From the NCBI RefSeq assembly GCF_964275005.1, contig NC_092689.1, positions 11,283,979 to 11,347,978 of the forward strand: a stretch of 64,000 bases of DNA, given 5' to 3'. The stretch comes from Diadema setosum. Taxonomy: Eukaryota; Echinodermata; Echinoidea; Diadematoida; Diadematidae. The position numbers were made by a program, and so were the translations under genes. Below the pieces are notes generated by a model. That model did no database searches and had not been told where the DNA came from. It saw nothing but the letters and a program-made list of their open reading frames with translations. This document shows positions 1 through 13,285 of this stretch, in pieces. Each line of letters opens with the position of its first letter. Position 1 is the stretch's first letter.

Positions 1-277
1 AATTTCCTCATTAAAATACAATATAACATGTACATAACATATTAAAAACACAATACACTCTAAAACAGTGATGCACTATTCTTGCCACAATTTAGTTGAG
101 TAAAAATTGGCCATAGCAACACAGCTGACTACACTGGTACTAAGGTGGATGTGTCACCTGTGGACCTGTACTCTTCACCATGGTACAGTCCAGACAAGAC
201 AGAAAACTGAAGTCTCATTCCTCTATCTAGTTATTACATCCAAAACATAACTACCAAGGAGTTCAGGTCTGTAGTTA

Positions 278-862
278 ACTATACACAGCACAGTCGCTGT
301 ACATGGTACGTCGCGACAGGGCTGTACGCGCGCGACCACCAATCACTAGGAGAGGCGACGTAATCGTACACGATAGCTTTGACTTTTGATACTTACGATC
401 ATTTTTGTCACCTCAAACTCATCGAGTATACTCTTCAATATTTACTCTACATCTGATGCTATATATATTCAAATGTACGTAATGAAACTTACCGAAATTG
501 ATCATCATATCCAGCATGTCCACACGGTACACAATCTTTCAAGCCAGGCCTAACTAATACGCTTGAACACAGCACAGTCGCTGTACATGGTACGTCGACG
601 TACCATGGAATTGCGCCAGAAAGTGTCATTTTATTTGTTCCACGGACTTATCGCAAGTGGTCTCCATGGACCCAGTGTGGCGAACTATTCTTCTGTAATA
701 GAAACATGCATTTAACGTGAGTAAAGTATTCTGTTTAAAGGAGAAAAGTATACATGTTCCTAAGTTTTGTAGTTGTGTTGAGGTTCCTCACTTCGAGGCT
801 GCATGCCGTGCGTGTCAGACGCTGTTTTCGCATAGCGTAACAGTGTCTGGTCGGGCTAGTCT
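278..862. repeat. diverged dispersed repeat, copy A
   Basis: Blocks in the same order recur at 53126-54575. They are an ACTATACACAGC-CAGT-GCTGTA block, a TTTTGATACTT block ending CACCTCAAACTCAT, a GCG-AGAAAGTGTCATTTT block, a TTTTGTAGTTGTGTTG-GGTTC block, and a terminal TCTGGTCGGGCTA. Copy A has no insertion at the point where copy B carries a TTAA element, so it serves as the empty site. Within copy A, a 20-bp CAGCACAGTCGCTGTACATG motif occurs twice (about 290 and 571). Class unknown. Confidence 0.65.
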
Positions 863-1980
863 GTAGTAAACTCCTTCATTATATAATCAATGTTGACATC
901 ATCACCTGTTTAATGTTTTATACTAACTGGCCACAGATTAATGTGTGGACTCAGAGCAAACAGCCAAGCCTATTGATTCATTCCTCTATCATCAAGACAA
1001 AGCCATGCATGACTAATTTGTATATCATCACCCGTCATGTATTTGGCACCGATTCTGCCCATATAGTAGCTTTAGTTTGCACATTCTGGGAGGTGTACTT
1101 CAAAACTCTTGCACAAGCCTGACTCTTCTTGCCATTGCGTCATGCAGCTGAAACTGATGTGGTCAGCCAATAAGTTTTTCATTGAACGTGTGGAAGGATT
1201 CGTATAATGTAGCCACAGTCCTGAACCCATGCCAGTTAAATATTTTTTCCCCATTTTTTTTCCTTCACCTGAGGAAATATGCTAAGGATATGCATTATTA
1301 AGCATTATACACTCCCTCTTTTTTTTTTTCTCCAAAGGATGTAGCAGGTGCACAACATACATCATAGCTTTATAGCCTGACCTCAACAATGTCACAGAAA
1401 TAGGATGGGTGAGGGGTGGAGGGTAGTGTTGAGAAAGGCTAAAAACCACTCTGAGTGTGAGAGCAGCAAAGCGCTGTATTGGCAGTTTTGGCTGTTTGGC
1501 CGCAGATCTCTAAGCAAGAGCTGCTCAAACCTCAAACATGCTAGTCACACGCCCAACAAATGTGAGGATAGCTTCCTGCTTCCTGTTCAGTGTGTTTAAT
1601 GTGCTTCTCTCTTATCGTCCAAAAAAAGGAGAAAATTAACAGATTATGAAAGGAGAATATCAATGTGTTATAGCAAACTGGTACATGGTATCAAAATATT
1701 CATTACTTAATCTTTGCTGACACATTTTCAATTTACAAATATTTCCAAATTTTTATCACATGAAAAGAATGATGATTTCCGATGCCATGTTTCTATGATA
1801 CAAAATGTTCCCACACACATTTCAGAACGAAGCTATTATAGAGAATTTTGAACCTGAACCTTTCCCTGGAAGAGCATGTTACATGCATGATAACTTGCAG
1901 CTTACACTTTATCTTTTTTCTTGTTTGACTATTACTGGTCAGTGTCGTTGGAATGTGCAGCATTTACAGTTTGATAGAGC

Positions 1981-2002
1981 ATGGACCCTACATAGGGTCC
2001 AT
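1981..2002. repeat. short perfect inverted repeat (hairpin)
   Basis: ATGGACCCTA and TAGGGTCCAT flank a two-base centre. Such a 10-bp-arm hairpin could form as a cruciform or in RNA. No function is inferred. Confidence 0.7.
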
Positions 2003-2403
2003 GGTTATAGACTTATAGTAAGGGGGAGGCCATTAGCCATTATGGGAAATGATGGTAGTTTCTGTGCTGCATTGAATTCTTCATCACTTGATAAGACTAG
2101 GAAAAAAGAAAAGAGGTGTGTCTGCGCAAATGTCAAAAGTAGCTATGTGCACCAATTCCCGCTGTAAAACTTCTGTTTTGCAGGTTGAATTTTGAATGGA
2201 TATCAGTGCTTTCTACCAGGCACTTGTGACATTGTGACAATCTGTGTGGTTGTTTCTACAAAGTCCTGATTGTGCAGCGGCTGAGCACAATTACATAATC
2301 AATAATGCCATTTATGTTCCAGTGTGTCTACTGTGTGTGTATGTTTGTGTGTGTGTGTTTGTGTGTGTGGGTATCTGTGTCTATGTCTTATACACTTTGA
2401 AAA

Positions 2404-2560
2404 CATGATCTTCTAGTGCATCAGTGAGCAGGTGTGTTTTGGCTGCAAAACTTGCCAACGAGCATGATCTTCAAATGCATCAGTGAGCAGTGTTTTGGCT
2501 GCAAAACTTGCCAACGAGCATGATCTTCAAATACATCAGTGAGCAGGTGTGTTTTGGCTG
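2404..2560. repeat. minisatellite, three units of about 56-60 bp
   Basis: CATGATCTTC recurs at about 2404, 2463 and 2519. Each time it is followed by CATCAGTGAGCAG and GTTTTGGCTGCA, and the first two units also carry AACTTGCCAACGAG. The units are nearly identical. The array ends about 370 bp before the proposed carrier start codon. Confidence 0.9.
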
Positions 2561-2919
2561 CAGAATACCAGGGGTGGGATCGTGACAAAAGGAATTACTG
2601 AAGCGAGCAGACCTGCCCTCATACATGGGGTTTCTTTTTTTCCCCTTCCTCCATTCAGTCAACTCACCTAGAGACGGTCTATTATTGATCAGTTGCTATT
2701 AGTAAACAACTGTGCTCACTTTTGTCTGTTTCTGCCTCTCGCGCTCTGGCCATTTGCAGATATCACGCAGTCTGGTGTCGCATCGCTCCTACAGAAGGCA
2801 GGCGTGACTATTGCTCTTTCCTCTTCGATCCCACCTTGCCTTCTTCGTTCCGGACAGGACACATTTGATTTGATTTTTTGGATTTCTGGACACTGACGTT
2901 GTTCTCCGAGGAACAGTTT

Positions 2920-2927
2920 ATAAAAGG
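2920..2927 (+). promoter_or_regulatory. TATA-like sequence next to the proposed start codon
   Basis: TATAAAAG sits two bases before the proposed ATG at 2929. If it were a working TATA box, transcription would begin downstream of that ATG. It is therefore either a coincidence in the 5' untranslated region or an argument against the chosen first exon. Confidence 0.2.
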
Positions 2928-2928
2928 A

Positions 2929-5900
2929 ATGGGTGACATTCGGTGAGTTTCTTGTCTCTTCAAGATCTGCAGTACCTTCAATAGATGTCTCATGATAGTT
3001 TTTAGAGCATGGAATTATGTTTCTATGTATATTACAAACATGTATGTATTAACAACTATATGTATGACTATCTATTGAAAGAATGTGCTTTCAACCCTAC
3101 GTATAATGGACTGCAGTAAAACTATGTTAACTGTGGTAATTAATTGTCCACTCTTTTTTTTTTAAAGTATTTTTCATTCTTTATACTTACGGTGAGGCTT
3201 TGGTACAATTGTACATGATGCACACATACACTTGTACTTGTCTGTATTCAAAACTTGTCTTTTCATGTGCTGATCAAGATGATAATGTCAATTTGTGGAA
3301 TATTGTGGCAAACATTTTACCAGCATTTAACAGCAGTAAAGAGTAAAAAAAAGTCTCTCATTCTTTCAAAAGGTGTGACATTTTTTCTTTTTGAACCTCA
3401 TATCAAGACTCTCTGTGGAATACAAGTACTCCTTCATTGTTGACACTGTTGAAGTGAACAGTTGGTCCAATCACGCACTTTCAGACCAGACTAGGATAAG
3501 AGGGGATGTTTTTAAAAAAAACTGGTAACACTTGAACCAATGTAGGGGAGTGAATTTTACATAGTTAATATTTTCATTGGGAAAGTAATTGAAGCTCTAT
3601 ACCAGGGCTCGACACTAACGGTGGCCCGAGGCCACCAAAATTTCGGAAATGAAGAATGGGGTAGCCTGATCGGGCCATCAAAAAAGGTCGGATGGATAGG
3701 AAGTTAGTGTGGAGCCCTGTCTATACTATACTGTAGGTCCATGTGTTGTACTTCATGTCATATCCCATCACATTTGTGTATTTCATGTGGCCAATAGCTG
3801 CAAGGATCCAAAAGACAAGAAAGAATCATCGTATGTAGACAGGTACTTTGAGAAGTTGATGTTTAAGTCATTCAAATTTCCCCTTGTGGCATGCTTATTT
3901 AATTCTTTGCACATTGTGTTGATCATCTAATTCTGGTTTGCACCAGCATTACCTCCCTTTACATACCCTACAATATAGTAAGGGTTGTGTGTCTAAACTG
4001 TGTTTTTGCATTTTGTTAGTTTTGCAAAGTGTAGTTGTGCTTAATGTGTTTTGCCGCAATTAGACATCACAGTTTTGCACTGTTTCAGATTGCAAGAAAC
4101 TTCTTGTGATATTTGTTTGTTATTTATAAACTGAGTTCAACTCTGTATAGCAACATCAATTATATTGAGTGTGAACAGGAGGCTGTTGAAAGATTTGTTA
4201 CTTGTGAGGATAAAAAGCATTTGTGAGATGTACATGTATGCACAGTTTAATCACTTGATGAGATGGGGGAGATGGGGGATTTTTAAGACTTTGTTCATAA
4301 TAGAAGAACAATGTGCAACTTATGCATAAATGCCAGTTACAATGTACATGTCATCTGACAGAAACTGGATACAACAAATATATTTTTAGTTTGTGGTTGG
4401 GTTTAAAATGGAATACGTGGGAAGTTTTAAATTCATTTTATTTTAATCATCACCCAGAGTAATTCTATTTGAAACATATAGTTACTTTTTGCTTTGCAAC
4501 TGTAATCAAATGCAATCTTAAGAGATTTGGAGAGATTTGATTTCAGGAAACTTAGGTACTGTACAATAGTATGTAGTCAGCTAGGTTTTGTACCAGACTT
4601 TATATCGGACGCAAAAAAGTGAATATACATTGTAGTATATGTGTAGAGCATAATACAATTGTATGTGTGTGTGCTTGTGTGTGTGTGTGTGTGTTTGCTT
4701 TAAGGTATTGTACAGTGTTACCCTTTCTGTCACAAATTTGTTGTAGAAAAAGCAAATATCCTGTAATTATTGGTTTTATGATTGTTTTGTTATTGAACTA
4801 TTTGAAAAATAAAAATCTCTTAAAACAAAGACACACAAAAAATGTACGTTAGTGTGTACATCGGCACACAATTCATGATACCTACAAAGTATTACATGGT
4901 AGGCAGGTATCATATACTTGATGGTCGATGGCAGCTTTCACTGCTGAAAGACATGAAATTGTCACAGGAACAAATCAAAAATAAGTAGTAGACATATAAA
5001 TAAAAAAAAAATAAATAAGTAGTAGAGATTGCATGCCCCGAACCTGCGCTGAGGTTTATGTTAATGAGGTGGGGAGAGTCGTTAGACTGCTGTAGTTGTA
5101 TTCAAGTGTGCAATGCTCTGGAAAATGTCTGTATTCCTCCCGCTATCCCCTGCAGTCCTTGAATTTGTAATCTAACCTTTACGTGTGCTGTGGACAATGT
5201 AAACAAGCTTTTCAAATTGTGATAGATTCGTGGGATGGGTAGCTCCGAGATGTACAAATTGTACGAGATACAATGCAGTGTAGTGCTCTACAGCAGTCAA
5301 CTCTTTTTTGACATCAATTTAAAGGGAAATTTCAGCATGATATTATGTTGCTTTGCATGAAAATTGAAAAATCAGAAGAAAAATCACTGAAATTTTATAT
5401 GTATATATATATATATATATTTATTTATTTATTTATTTTTTTTTTTTTGGGGGGGGGGGGGGACAAAATCAGACCGAGAGACTGTAAGAATATTGACAAC
5501 TCTTGTGTGATGTAGGTGTTGAGCAGCTTTTCATTCAAATTGTGTCTACAAAAAAAAATTAACCAATTTTTATTTTCTCTTGAGAATATCTTTCTTCAGA
5601 GCTGTTCTTGGTGTACTTTTACAAGTGTAGCTGCAATATACCACTAGAGTAATACATTTTGCATACATGTCCTCAGTGGATAAGTTCAGGGGGAATGTGC
5701 ATAATGCAGTTAATTGTGTTTACAGGGTTGCAAACAGTTTTTGTAGCTCCCTTGTGATGCTTGTGTATGAATAGCCTGGCCTGGGTCTCTAATAATTTGA
5801 GAGTTGATCATTTTGATTTAAGAAATCATGAGTTTGTTTACACACACATTCTTTTCTTTTTCCTCCATTTTTTTTTTTTTTGCTTTGATTACGATTTCAT

Positions 5901-8900
5901 TTGCTGCTTTAGTTTCCTGTGAATGTTTGAATAAACAAAATGAATGTACAAATCATAATATACACGTTTACACACACACACACACACGCACACACACACA
6001 CACACACATACACACACCAGAAGAGAAAGCTATCTCTTCTCACATGATGCAAGTCATTTGATCAAAATTCCCATTTCAAAGTCTTACTTAATGTCAACAT
6101 TTGAGATAACTTACAATGACTCGCACAGACAGTCGTGCAATGCCTTGTATCAGTGATATATCTTGCCAGGGTGTTGTGTGCACACTCGTAGTATGGGGCA
6201 TGAATATTTGTGGTCAACAATGCTGACTATTTTTGCAAAAATGCTTGCATGCAGTACTGTAGTCAATCTGTACCCATTTATTGCTTTACATGTTTGTTTT
6301 TTTTCTCAACATAAACAGTAATTCACTAACAGAGAAAGATCAATCTTTTTCCCTTTCCTTGTACATTGTACATGTTCCCTCTGTGATTTTGAGAGTGAAG
6401 AGCCTTAAAATTTATTTCCCTTGACAGTCTGCCTGCTAAAATCATTAATGGTGGCGTAGCTGGGGTTGCCGGAGTAACCTGTACCTTCCCAATCGATCTT
6501 GTCAAGACGAGACTGCAAAATCAACAGATCATTGATGGCAAGCGCATGTACAATAACTTGTAAGTATCTTGATTTGTTTCGACTTTTTCATTCATTTCTG
6601 AGATTTGTTTCCTTAATGTTGCGAAATGATATATCATTATCCGAGGCAGGATCATTTTTGAGAACTCTGGTCTCTTGTTGAAGAATATTATTAAAAAAAA
6701 AGAAGAGAGAGATATCGATAGGTATCTTTTACAGGCAGAAAAAAAAGGAGGGGTGGTTATCATTATCATCCTTAGCTAAAGTCCTGAACTTTGATGTTGT
6801 ATTTAAAGCAATTTCCAAATATGCTGTCTGAAGTGCCATTGTGACAAAAATGTTGATTATTACTTTATTTTCTGTGTCTTTTGTATAGATTCCACTGTTT
6901 TGTAAAGACAACAAAAGCTGAAGGTCTTCGTGGATTATACAAAGGTGAGCAATGTGATTTGTAATTAATTTGAGTCTGCATTAATCATACTCCATGGGTC
7001 ATTGACCACCTGATATAGAATGATGTAATAGTTTCATCACAATGGATTTGCATACAAAAAAATGATGTGGCAAACACATTTTGCCTGCTTCAAATGATAT
7101 ACTTGTTTGTCCATGTGGTAATCTGATAAGGGGAAAAAGCAAAAGGGAACAATCTTTTATCTCGACTTGCTTCTGGAACAAGTTTCATTTATCACTGGCC
7201 TTTGCTCATTTTTGATATGATACAATGGATTTGGAGTGATATGCAGTTTGTATCTCGTGATGAACTTTATACTACCTCATTATTGCTGACAGTGTGCCTT
7301 TTGACTGTGTAATTGAACTGTGATATAATGACCTTTCATATCAGTGATCCACAATGGGGCAGAAACATGTATAAATCTACAGAGAGTATATAAAATGCAT
7401 GTCCCCCCCCCCAAAAAAAAAAAAGAAAGAAAGAAAGAAAAGAAAAATGTTTCTTGCATTTCAATGGCCACTGTGCATCAATAATATTTTTAAAGCTGAG
7501 TTGAATTTCATCATTTGCAAATAAGTTCAAAAAAATTGTTGGAATACATCACAGGTTGCAATCAAAAGTGCACTTGATCCTACTTGAGCGGAAGTGATAT
7601 ATCAGGGAATTAATATTCTGATGAATGAGGTTGCACTTAAAATGTGGATCAGATGGGGGAGGGGGGTTAAGTGACGCGTAACTATTGATTTGTATCCGCT
7701 GCGCTGCCAGCATGACGTCAATCCATGTTTGGTCAACTGTTCTTAGTACGCAAATAGCAAATGCCTCCGTGCGTATAATGGTCACTGTGCGGAACTGCCT
7801 GAGGGCGTATACTGCGGAGGAGCTGAATAGTAGCGTGCTCTGAATAAGGCCATTTATAATGCAGGGTGCTGCCTGCATAAGTAGTACATAATACATGGAC
7901 CAGCCAGTAGTAGTATGCAATACATTGGGCCAACCTGCCCACGTATTGATGATTGTGCTATAAACCAATTACTGCATCATTTGGGAGATGAGGGTATTCA
8001 TTGATGAAGAATGTTTACATGCACGTGTGCAAATTACTCCCTTGCATAAATGGGCCTACATAGCTATAAATAACTAAGAAGGTGCTTTTGAATTGCCAAG
8101 GTTAAAGATGGCTAGGGATATCAAATATTAGGATTTTATTACCAAAAGAAAAGATTAAAATCCGGACTTGTGCAGTTTCATTTTGTGAGCACTTTAATTC
8201 TTTTATTACTTCCATAAAAAAAAAAAAAAAAATCAAACAAGAAAACTGGCTCCCACTACTCATAAAGTATACAGTATCATGTATCTTTATGCCTCTGTTC
8301 CAAAGGGTACTTGGATGCATTGTTATTATTTATTTTTTTTTTTGCCATGTATTTATTGTACTGTGTGCCCTATGTGTAGTTGTTTTCCTCAATACAAAAA
8401 GGCTTTCCCAGGTATCTAATTGCATCTAATATAATTTCATTTCCTCTCTTTGATAGGTTATGCTGTCAATGCCACTTTAATCTCTCCCGAGAAGGCGATC
8501 AAGCTAGTTGGAAATGATTTCTTTCGACATCTCCTGCAGTCAGATAGGTATAAAATGAATCATACAATTGCATCACTCATGTGCTGTTAACTTATCAAGT
8601 ATGTGTAATCCTAATTATTGCATTTTGCCATAGACTTTCATGTACAACATGGACTTTCCAAAAGTCACTTTATTTAATATTATATTAGTATTAATTTATG
8701 TAAAGTACACATCGTTTTGTGAAGGGATTTTTCAGGATGGATATTTAATGTTCACTCTGTTGTGCCCAAAAATTTTATCCCAAAATGAACACTTGTGACA
8801 TGGCCTCATGTTGTTGGATGAACTGTTGGGTATGTGACATTTGCTGTCATTGGAAAAATCATATAAAAACAACAACAACAACAACAACAAGACCACACAA

Positions 8901-11748
8901 AAGAAACTTTGTGAGATGAGTGTAGACAATTTTGTATTCAGAAGCCTATACTGTAAGTGGTTTAAAGTCATACTGAGTTCCGATGTGAAATAGAGAGATA
9001 TGCATGTAATTTGTCTGTGTCCTGTCACACTGGATGAAAAGTAGATTTCAGCCTTCTCACTGGATTTATAACTTTGACAAGGGAGCAGTAGGATTGAAAT
9101 CAGATCATGTAAAAAAAAATTGAGTTGGTGTGGTATAGCTGATATCTATTAATTTGGAATGGGAGTATGTTGTACTGAGATGATGTGTTTTTATTCTTCT
9201 ATTCAGCCGTGCACTGCCGCTGCATCGAGAGATGTTGGCTGGAGGGGGAGCCGGCTTCTGCCAGGTGATAATTACCACGCCGATGGAGATGCTGAAGATT
9301 CAGCTGCAGGATGCAGGCCGAAAAGGTATGAAACTCGTTCGTCGTGCAGTGTGTGTGTGCGGCCATCGTGTTTGAGGTGGGGAGCACCAGTGTGCAAAGG
9401 TGGTGTTTGTGCAGCAAGCAATTCGAGCTAGTCGTGTCGGATGATCTAGTCATATAATTTTACCAGTCATATATGTTAACCAGTCTTATGGTATTTGATT
9501 ACAGCAGAGAGTGATAATGGTTTCAGCATTGCAGTTGTCTGTCGTGTGTAATGTCCCACACGGGCCTAATTGTAATGAATGGAATGTTATTACAAATTAG
9601 TAGAGCTAATATTATTTCAGCACATGTGAGCATTGACTATAAATCCACTTACTTGACTGCCTGTGCTTTAAAAATGTAACTGGATAGTGTGTTTTGTTTT
9701 GTGTTTTGTTATTGTTTAAATACAAGTGAATAGCAATCTGACGGGAAGTACAGACATGGTGGGAATATGCCATGCTCTAACTGTAAAGCAATCTCGAGCA
9801 TTATGTCTACGAGATAAATGTCAGCAGCTGTTAAACTAATCAGACTGAATGTCTCATACTGTATCAGTGTGTCCTTATTAATGCTGGGTGGGGTTCCTCA
9901 TACGTTTCTAGTCAGCCCTGAACTAGTGTTAAGGAAGACAAAATGCCTTTAGGTCAAGTGGAGTTGCAGGCGATGTCTGGTGAGATGACATCTCCAGCCG
10001 CCCAAGTGAAGAACCCAACATTTGCAAAGCATTGTGGGTAACCCTCACACAGGAAGAGCCTCTGTGCAGGATGGGGTGCTAGACCCACACACACACCATC
10101 TTGCCCAGGGCAAGTGAAATGTACCATAGGGCAAGTACAGTGGATGGTTAGTTGCCTGATAAATATATAGGACACTTTCTCAATTGTTAGTTTGAGCTAG
10201 TGAGAAAATCATTGTTTAGAATGCCTTTGTATACAGAGGCTTCAAATGTGATTCATCGGGAAAAGAGTTCAAGATGTATTGAATGTGAGGTGGATTTTGC
10301 AATTGAAGCAGTGAATTGAGAAGACTTGGTAGAAGTGTTTCATTCCAATCCAGAAAAGATGTTGATCAATATTCTTATGCAGGTTGTACTGATGTCAACT
10401 CTCATGCTATTTCATTCCAGTTCACAAGCTTCAGACCAATGGCGTCAGCTCCATTCCAACCAATGATCTTTCAAGCAAACTCAATCCCGTCCTGGCCCGT
10501 TCCTATTCCGCTAATTACAATGCCAGTCCTTCCGCCATGAGCATTGCCCGCGAGCTCTTCAAGAGCCAGGGCTTCTTCGGTCTCTACCGCGGGCTCGGAG
10601 CGACGCTGATGCGGGATATTCCATTTTCCATGATCTACTTCCCCCTCTTTGCACATCTCAATGCATTGGTGAGTAAGATGCAGTGACCTTTTTATCAAAT
10701 TTTGGGATTATGTTTGTTTGGTTTGCGAAAAGTCCATGAAAGCAGATTTCTAAACTTGTTTATGATGTGCTCTCAATGTAGTTTTTGAGGCTGGAAACCA
10801 AATTGATCAGACAACTCAATCTTTTAAGACTTGTGACTTTTAGAATCATACTAACCATCTCTGTAATCATTTCATTGCTATGTCTGAATGCAGTGTAATT
10901 ATCAAGTAATGTACAATGTGTTGAAAAACACTATCTTTTCAACTTAAATGCTACAATGAAGAAATTACGACTCCCAAGAGCTGTGTTGAGATGCATAAAA
11001 AAATGGCCATGTGATCATCTCCATTTGTTTCCACTTGCTGTTACAGGGTGTAAACCCCGAGACGGGCAAAGCCAGCTTCCGCCACTCATTCATGGCTGGC
11101 TGTGTTGCCGCTACAACAGCTGCAATCTCTGTCAACCCCATTGATGGTGAGTCTATTGTTCTCTGTGACTGCAACAGTCTTGCCTATTCAGAGTAGTCCT
11201 TGTATTCTCATGAGTAGTTTGGTCCCAATATGCTGGTTGAATGATAGCAATATGTCCCAGCACAAAATGCATCTATTTCTTCAATGAGACTGGAAAGAAA
11301 CATTCACAAAGCTTTTTAATTGTTAGTTTTTTGTTTTTTTTTCACTTTAACAAAGCAGATGAAGATTCACCAACAATCAAACTACTAGAAGTTATTAACT
11401 TTTTGCTGCTTGCCAATTGAAATAACTGAAAAGTAATGCAGTCTTTTTCCAACTTGACCATCTAAACAATTGTGTTTTCATCTTTCGTTTACCTTTGTCC
11501 CTGATTTTCTTTGTTCAGTCATCAAAACTCGACTGCAACTCATTGAGACCGCCCAGGGGGAGGAGACGTACGCTGGGATCCGGGACTGTGCAAGCAAAAT
11601 CCTGCGAAAGGAGGGTCCGCAGGCATTCTTTAAAGGAGCTTCCTGCCGTTGTCTCGTCATCGCGCCTCTCTTTGGCATCGCCCAGTCGGTCTACTACTTT
11701 GGAGTAGGCGAGTTCATCGTCGACAGGTTCCACGAAATTGGTGTGTGA
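2929..11748 (+). CDS. SLC25A22: mitochondrial glutamate carrier (SLC25A22/A18 type)
   Basis: Inner mitochondrial membrane carrier expected to import L-glutamate with a proton. Coding exons: 2929-2942, 6428-6559, 6889-6944, 8457-8547, 9207-9325, 10421-10668, 11047-11146, 11519-11748. They give 990 nt, 329 aa, against about 323 aa for human SLC25A22. All introns are GT-AG and all phases agree. The three carrier signatures are visible: PIDLVK (residues 26-31), PMEMLK (123-128, the form typical of glutamate carriers) and PIDVIK (251-256, across the last junction). Residues around 137-175 form the longer matrix loop between repeats 2 and 3. ISPEKAIKL and APLFGIAQ also match the family. The 14-nt first exon (MGDI plus two bases of Arg) was chosen for its good start context, strong GTGAGT donor and matching phase; it is the least certain part. 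The gene converges on V-ATPase E. SLC25A18 and SLC25A22 cannot be told apart here. Confidence 0.93.
3603..3719. mobile_element. hAT-like miniature element in carrier intron 1
   Basis: The ends are CAGGGCTCGACACTAAC and GTTAGTGTGGAGCCCTG, 117 bp apart. TCTATAC lies directly on both sides, a 7-8 bp target duplication as made by hAT transposases. There is no coding capacity. Confidence 0.8.
4663..4694. repeat. (GT)n microsatellite
   Basis: Imperfect GT dinucleotide run in carrier intron 1. Confidence 0.9.
5396..5462. repeat. TA run, T run and G run in tandem
   Basis: A (TA)n tract is followed by ATTT repeats, a T homopolymer and a run of about fourteen G residues. It lies in carrier intron 1 and is a likely sequencing trouble spot. 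Confidence 0.85.
5969..6016. repeat. (CA)n microsatellite
   Basis: Nearly pure CA run in carrier intron 1. Open reading frames through it are artefacts. Confidence 0.95.
7660..7960. other. atypical GC-richer block in carrier intron 3
   Basis: This 300-bp block is richer in CG dinucleotides than the intron around it. It holds an inverted pair, CCTCCGTGCGTATA near 7765 against TATACTGCGGAGG near 7808. An unbroken 139-codon frame runs through it on the minus strand, but it resembles nothing known. It is possibly a decayed mobile element. Confidence 0.3.
9944..10160. repeat. piece related to the GGCAAGTG element at 52415-52945
   Basis: TTGCCCAGGGCAAGTGAAA and GGGTGCTAGA in carrier intron 5 resemble the TTGCCCGGGGCAAGTGAAA and GGGTGCTACA words of the better-preserved element. 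No clear ends are seen here. Confidence 0.35.
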
Positions 11749-12232
11749 GGAGCAGCAGCTACACACATCGTTTTTTTTTTTTTTTTTAATTTCATGTGTG
11801 TCTGTGGTTTACAATACTGAATACAGTATTTCATGGTGCTCTGAAATTGATGTAAGCCATACATTTCATGCTACCTGTGTTCTGGGACCCGTTCTGTCTC
11901 GTGTGCCCAAACAAGATTGGGCTGCTCTCTGTTGAGAGCTCGCGTATGATATTGGCCGTGTCGTCAAATTATTTGTCTGTGTGTTGTTGTTGTTGTTTTT
12001 TGTCACTTTCAGCTTGATTGTTGCCAAAAGGTTATTCAAGCTCCTCCCTGAGAACTGCTGCAGTGCTGCCAAGCAAAGATGTATCTGTATATTTTGAAGT
12101 CTGACATTTAAAACCTTGAGAACTTTGTGAGTGAGGCAGATTCCCAGTTCGGACATTGCTGCCTGAACTCAAAAACACACACGCAGAAAATTACCACCTT
12201 GCATCAGAAAATGTGTGTATGTCACTGAAAGC

Positions 12233-12238
12233 AATAAA
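12233..12238 (+). terminator. polyadenylation signal of the carrier gene
   Basis: AATAAA lies about 485 bases after the carrier stop codon. It is the first canonical signal downstream, so a 3' untranslated region of about 0.5 kb is inferred. Confidence 0.6.
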
Positions 12239-13252
12239 ACAATGGCCTGTACGCATACCCATTTTAATCATGTTTGTTGCAGAGGGTTTGTAGTCTCGAT
12301 GAACTAAGTAGGCACAGTGATGCATTAATACTTATTTTGTTGAGTTAGGACATGTTTCAGGAATGGCTCTGTGAGAGCGATGAAATGTCAAACACTCGTA
12401 GACAAGAATGTCAATTAGGACTTTAGATGAGAACATGAGGGAGAAATCATAGGACTAGCATAGGAAGCATACTTTGACCAGCAGAGGACTATTTTGTAGG
12501 GTAATCCAAGAAAAACCAGCAATAATAAACCTTTTCTTGTCATTCCAAGAGGATGAAAACTCAGTGCAGAGCAGTTATTTTTCATGCTTAATTGCAGTAT
12601 TAATTGTCCTGCTTCTGTGCCCTGTACTGAAGTTTGCAAGAAACACTATGTTCCTGGTAAGATAATTGTATATGGTGAAATGTCTATGTTGTCATGACTT
12701 TGGTATATTAGTTATGGTGTTATTGAGGTACAGATAGCTATGAATATATTTCAATTATAATGGGATACAAGTACTCCTGTGTCTGTGGTCAAATGCCAGT
12801 TAGTCAGTTTTAGGGTATAAGCATCTGTCAAATCCCCTTGTGAAATGGAAATTTGTTAAGTGTTGCATATTTGAATTGCTTGTGAATGTACTGCCACTCC
12901 CAACAAACAACTGGAAGGTCCTAAACAAACTTGATGTCATTCAACTGCAAGATATGTGCACAACCCCTCTGTGTTCAACTTTCCAGACTAGCTTACCATG
13001 CCCTGCCCCAAAACGCAGACACGAGCATCCCTCGTGGTATGCCTGCTAAAAGACATTGTCTTCCCACTCCCCTCAGTTCAGTGTGACCTTGTTCACTGGT
13101 GCAAGCCACCCTGAGAACATAGCTCTTTTTTGTTGATTGTAATCTATGTTTTCACATCGAGGGCAGCAGGTGGCGTGCTCCCACTGCACTTTGTCTCCTA
13201 CAGTGCGCCACGTGTGCACCCTGTCACATGCTCAAGTGGTAGCCCCCCCCCC

Positions 13253-13285
<33 letters not shown>

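Larger units (their letters stand above)
1..2928. other. region upstream of the glutamate carrier
   Basis: No coding exon could be supported here. The stretch contains a diverged dispersed repeat (278-862), a short perfect hairpin (1981-2002), a GT-rich tract near 2335-2372 and a three-unit minisatellite (2404-2560). Open frames such as the one at 1805-2167 show no recognisable domain and no splice logic. The promoter and any 5' untranslated exon of the carrier gene should lie here. Confidence 0.5.

Noticed and set aside
1805-2167. 120-codon open frame on the plus strand
   Set aside because: No recognisable domain, no consistent splice sites, and composition like the surrounding non-coding DNA.
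7549-7968. 139-codon open frame on the minus strand in carrier intron 3
   Set aside because: It lies inside an intron of a well-supported gene, resembles no family, and covers an inverted GC-richer block that looks like a decayed repeat.
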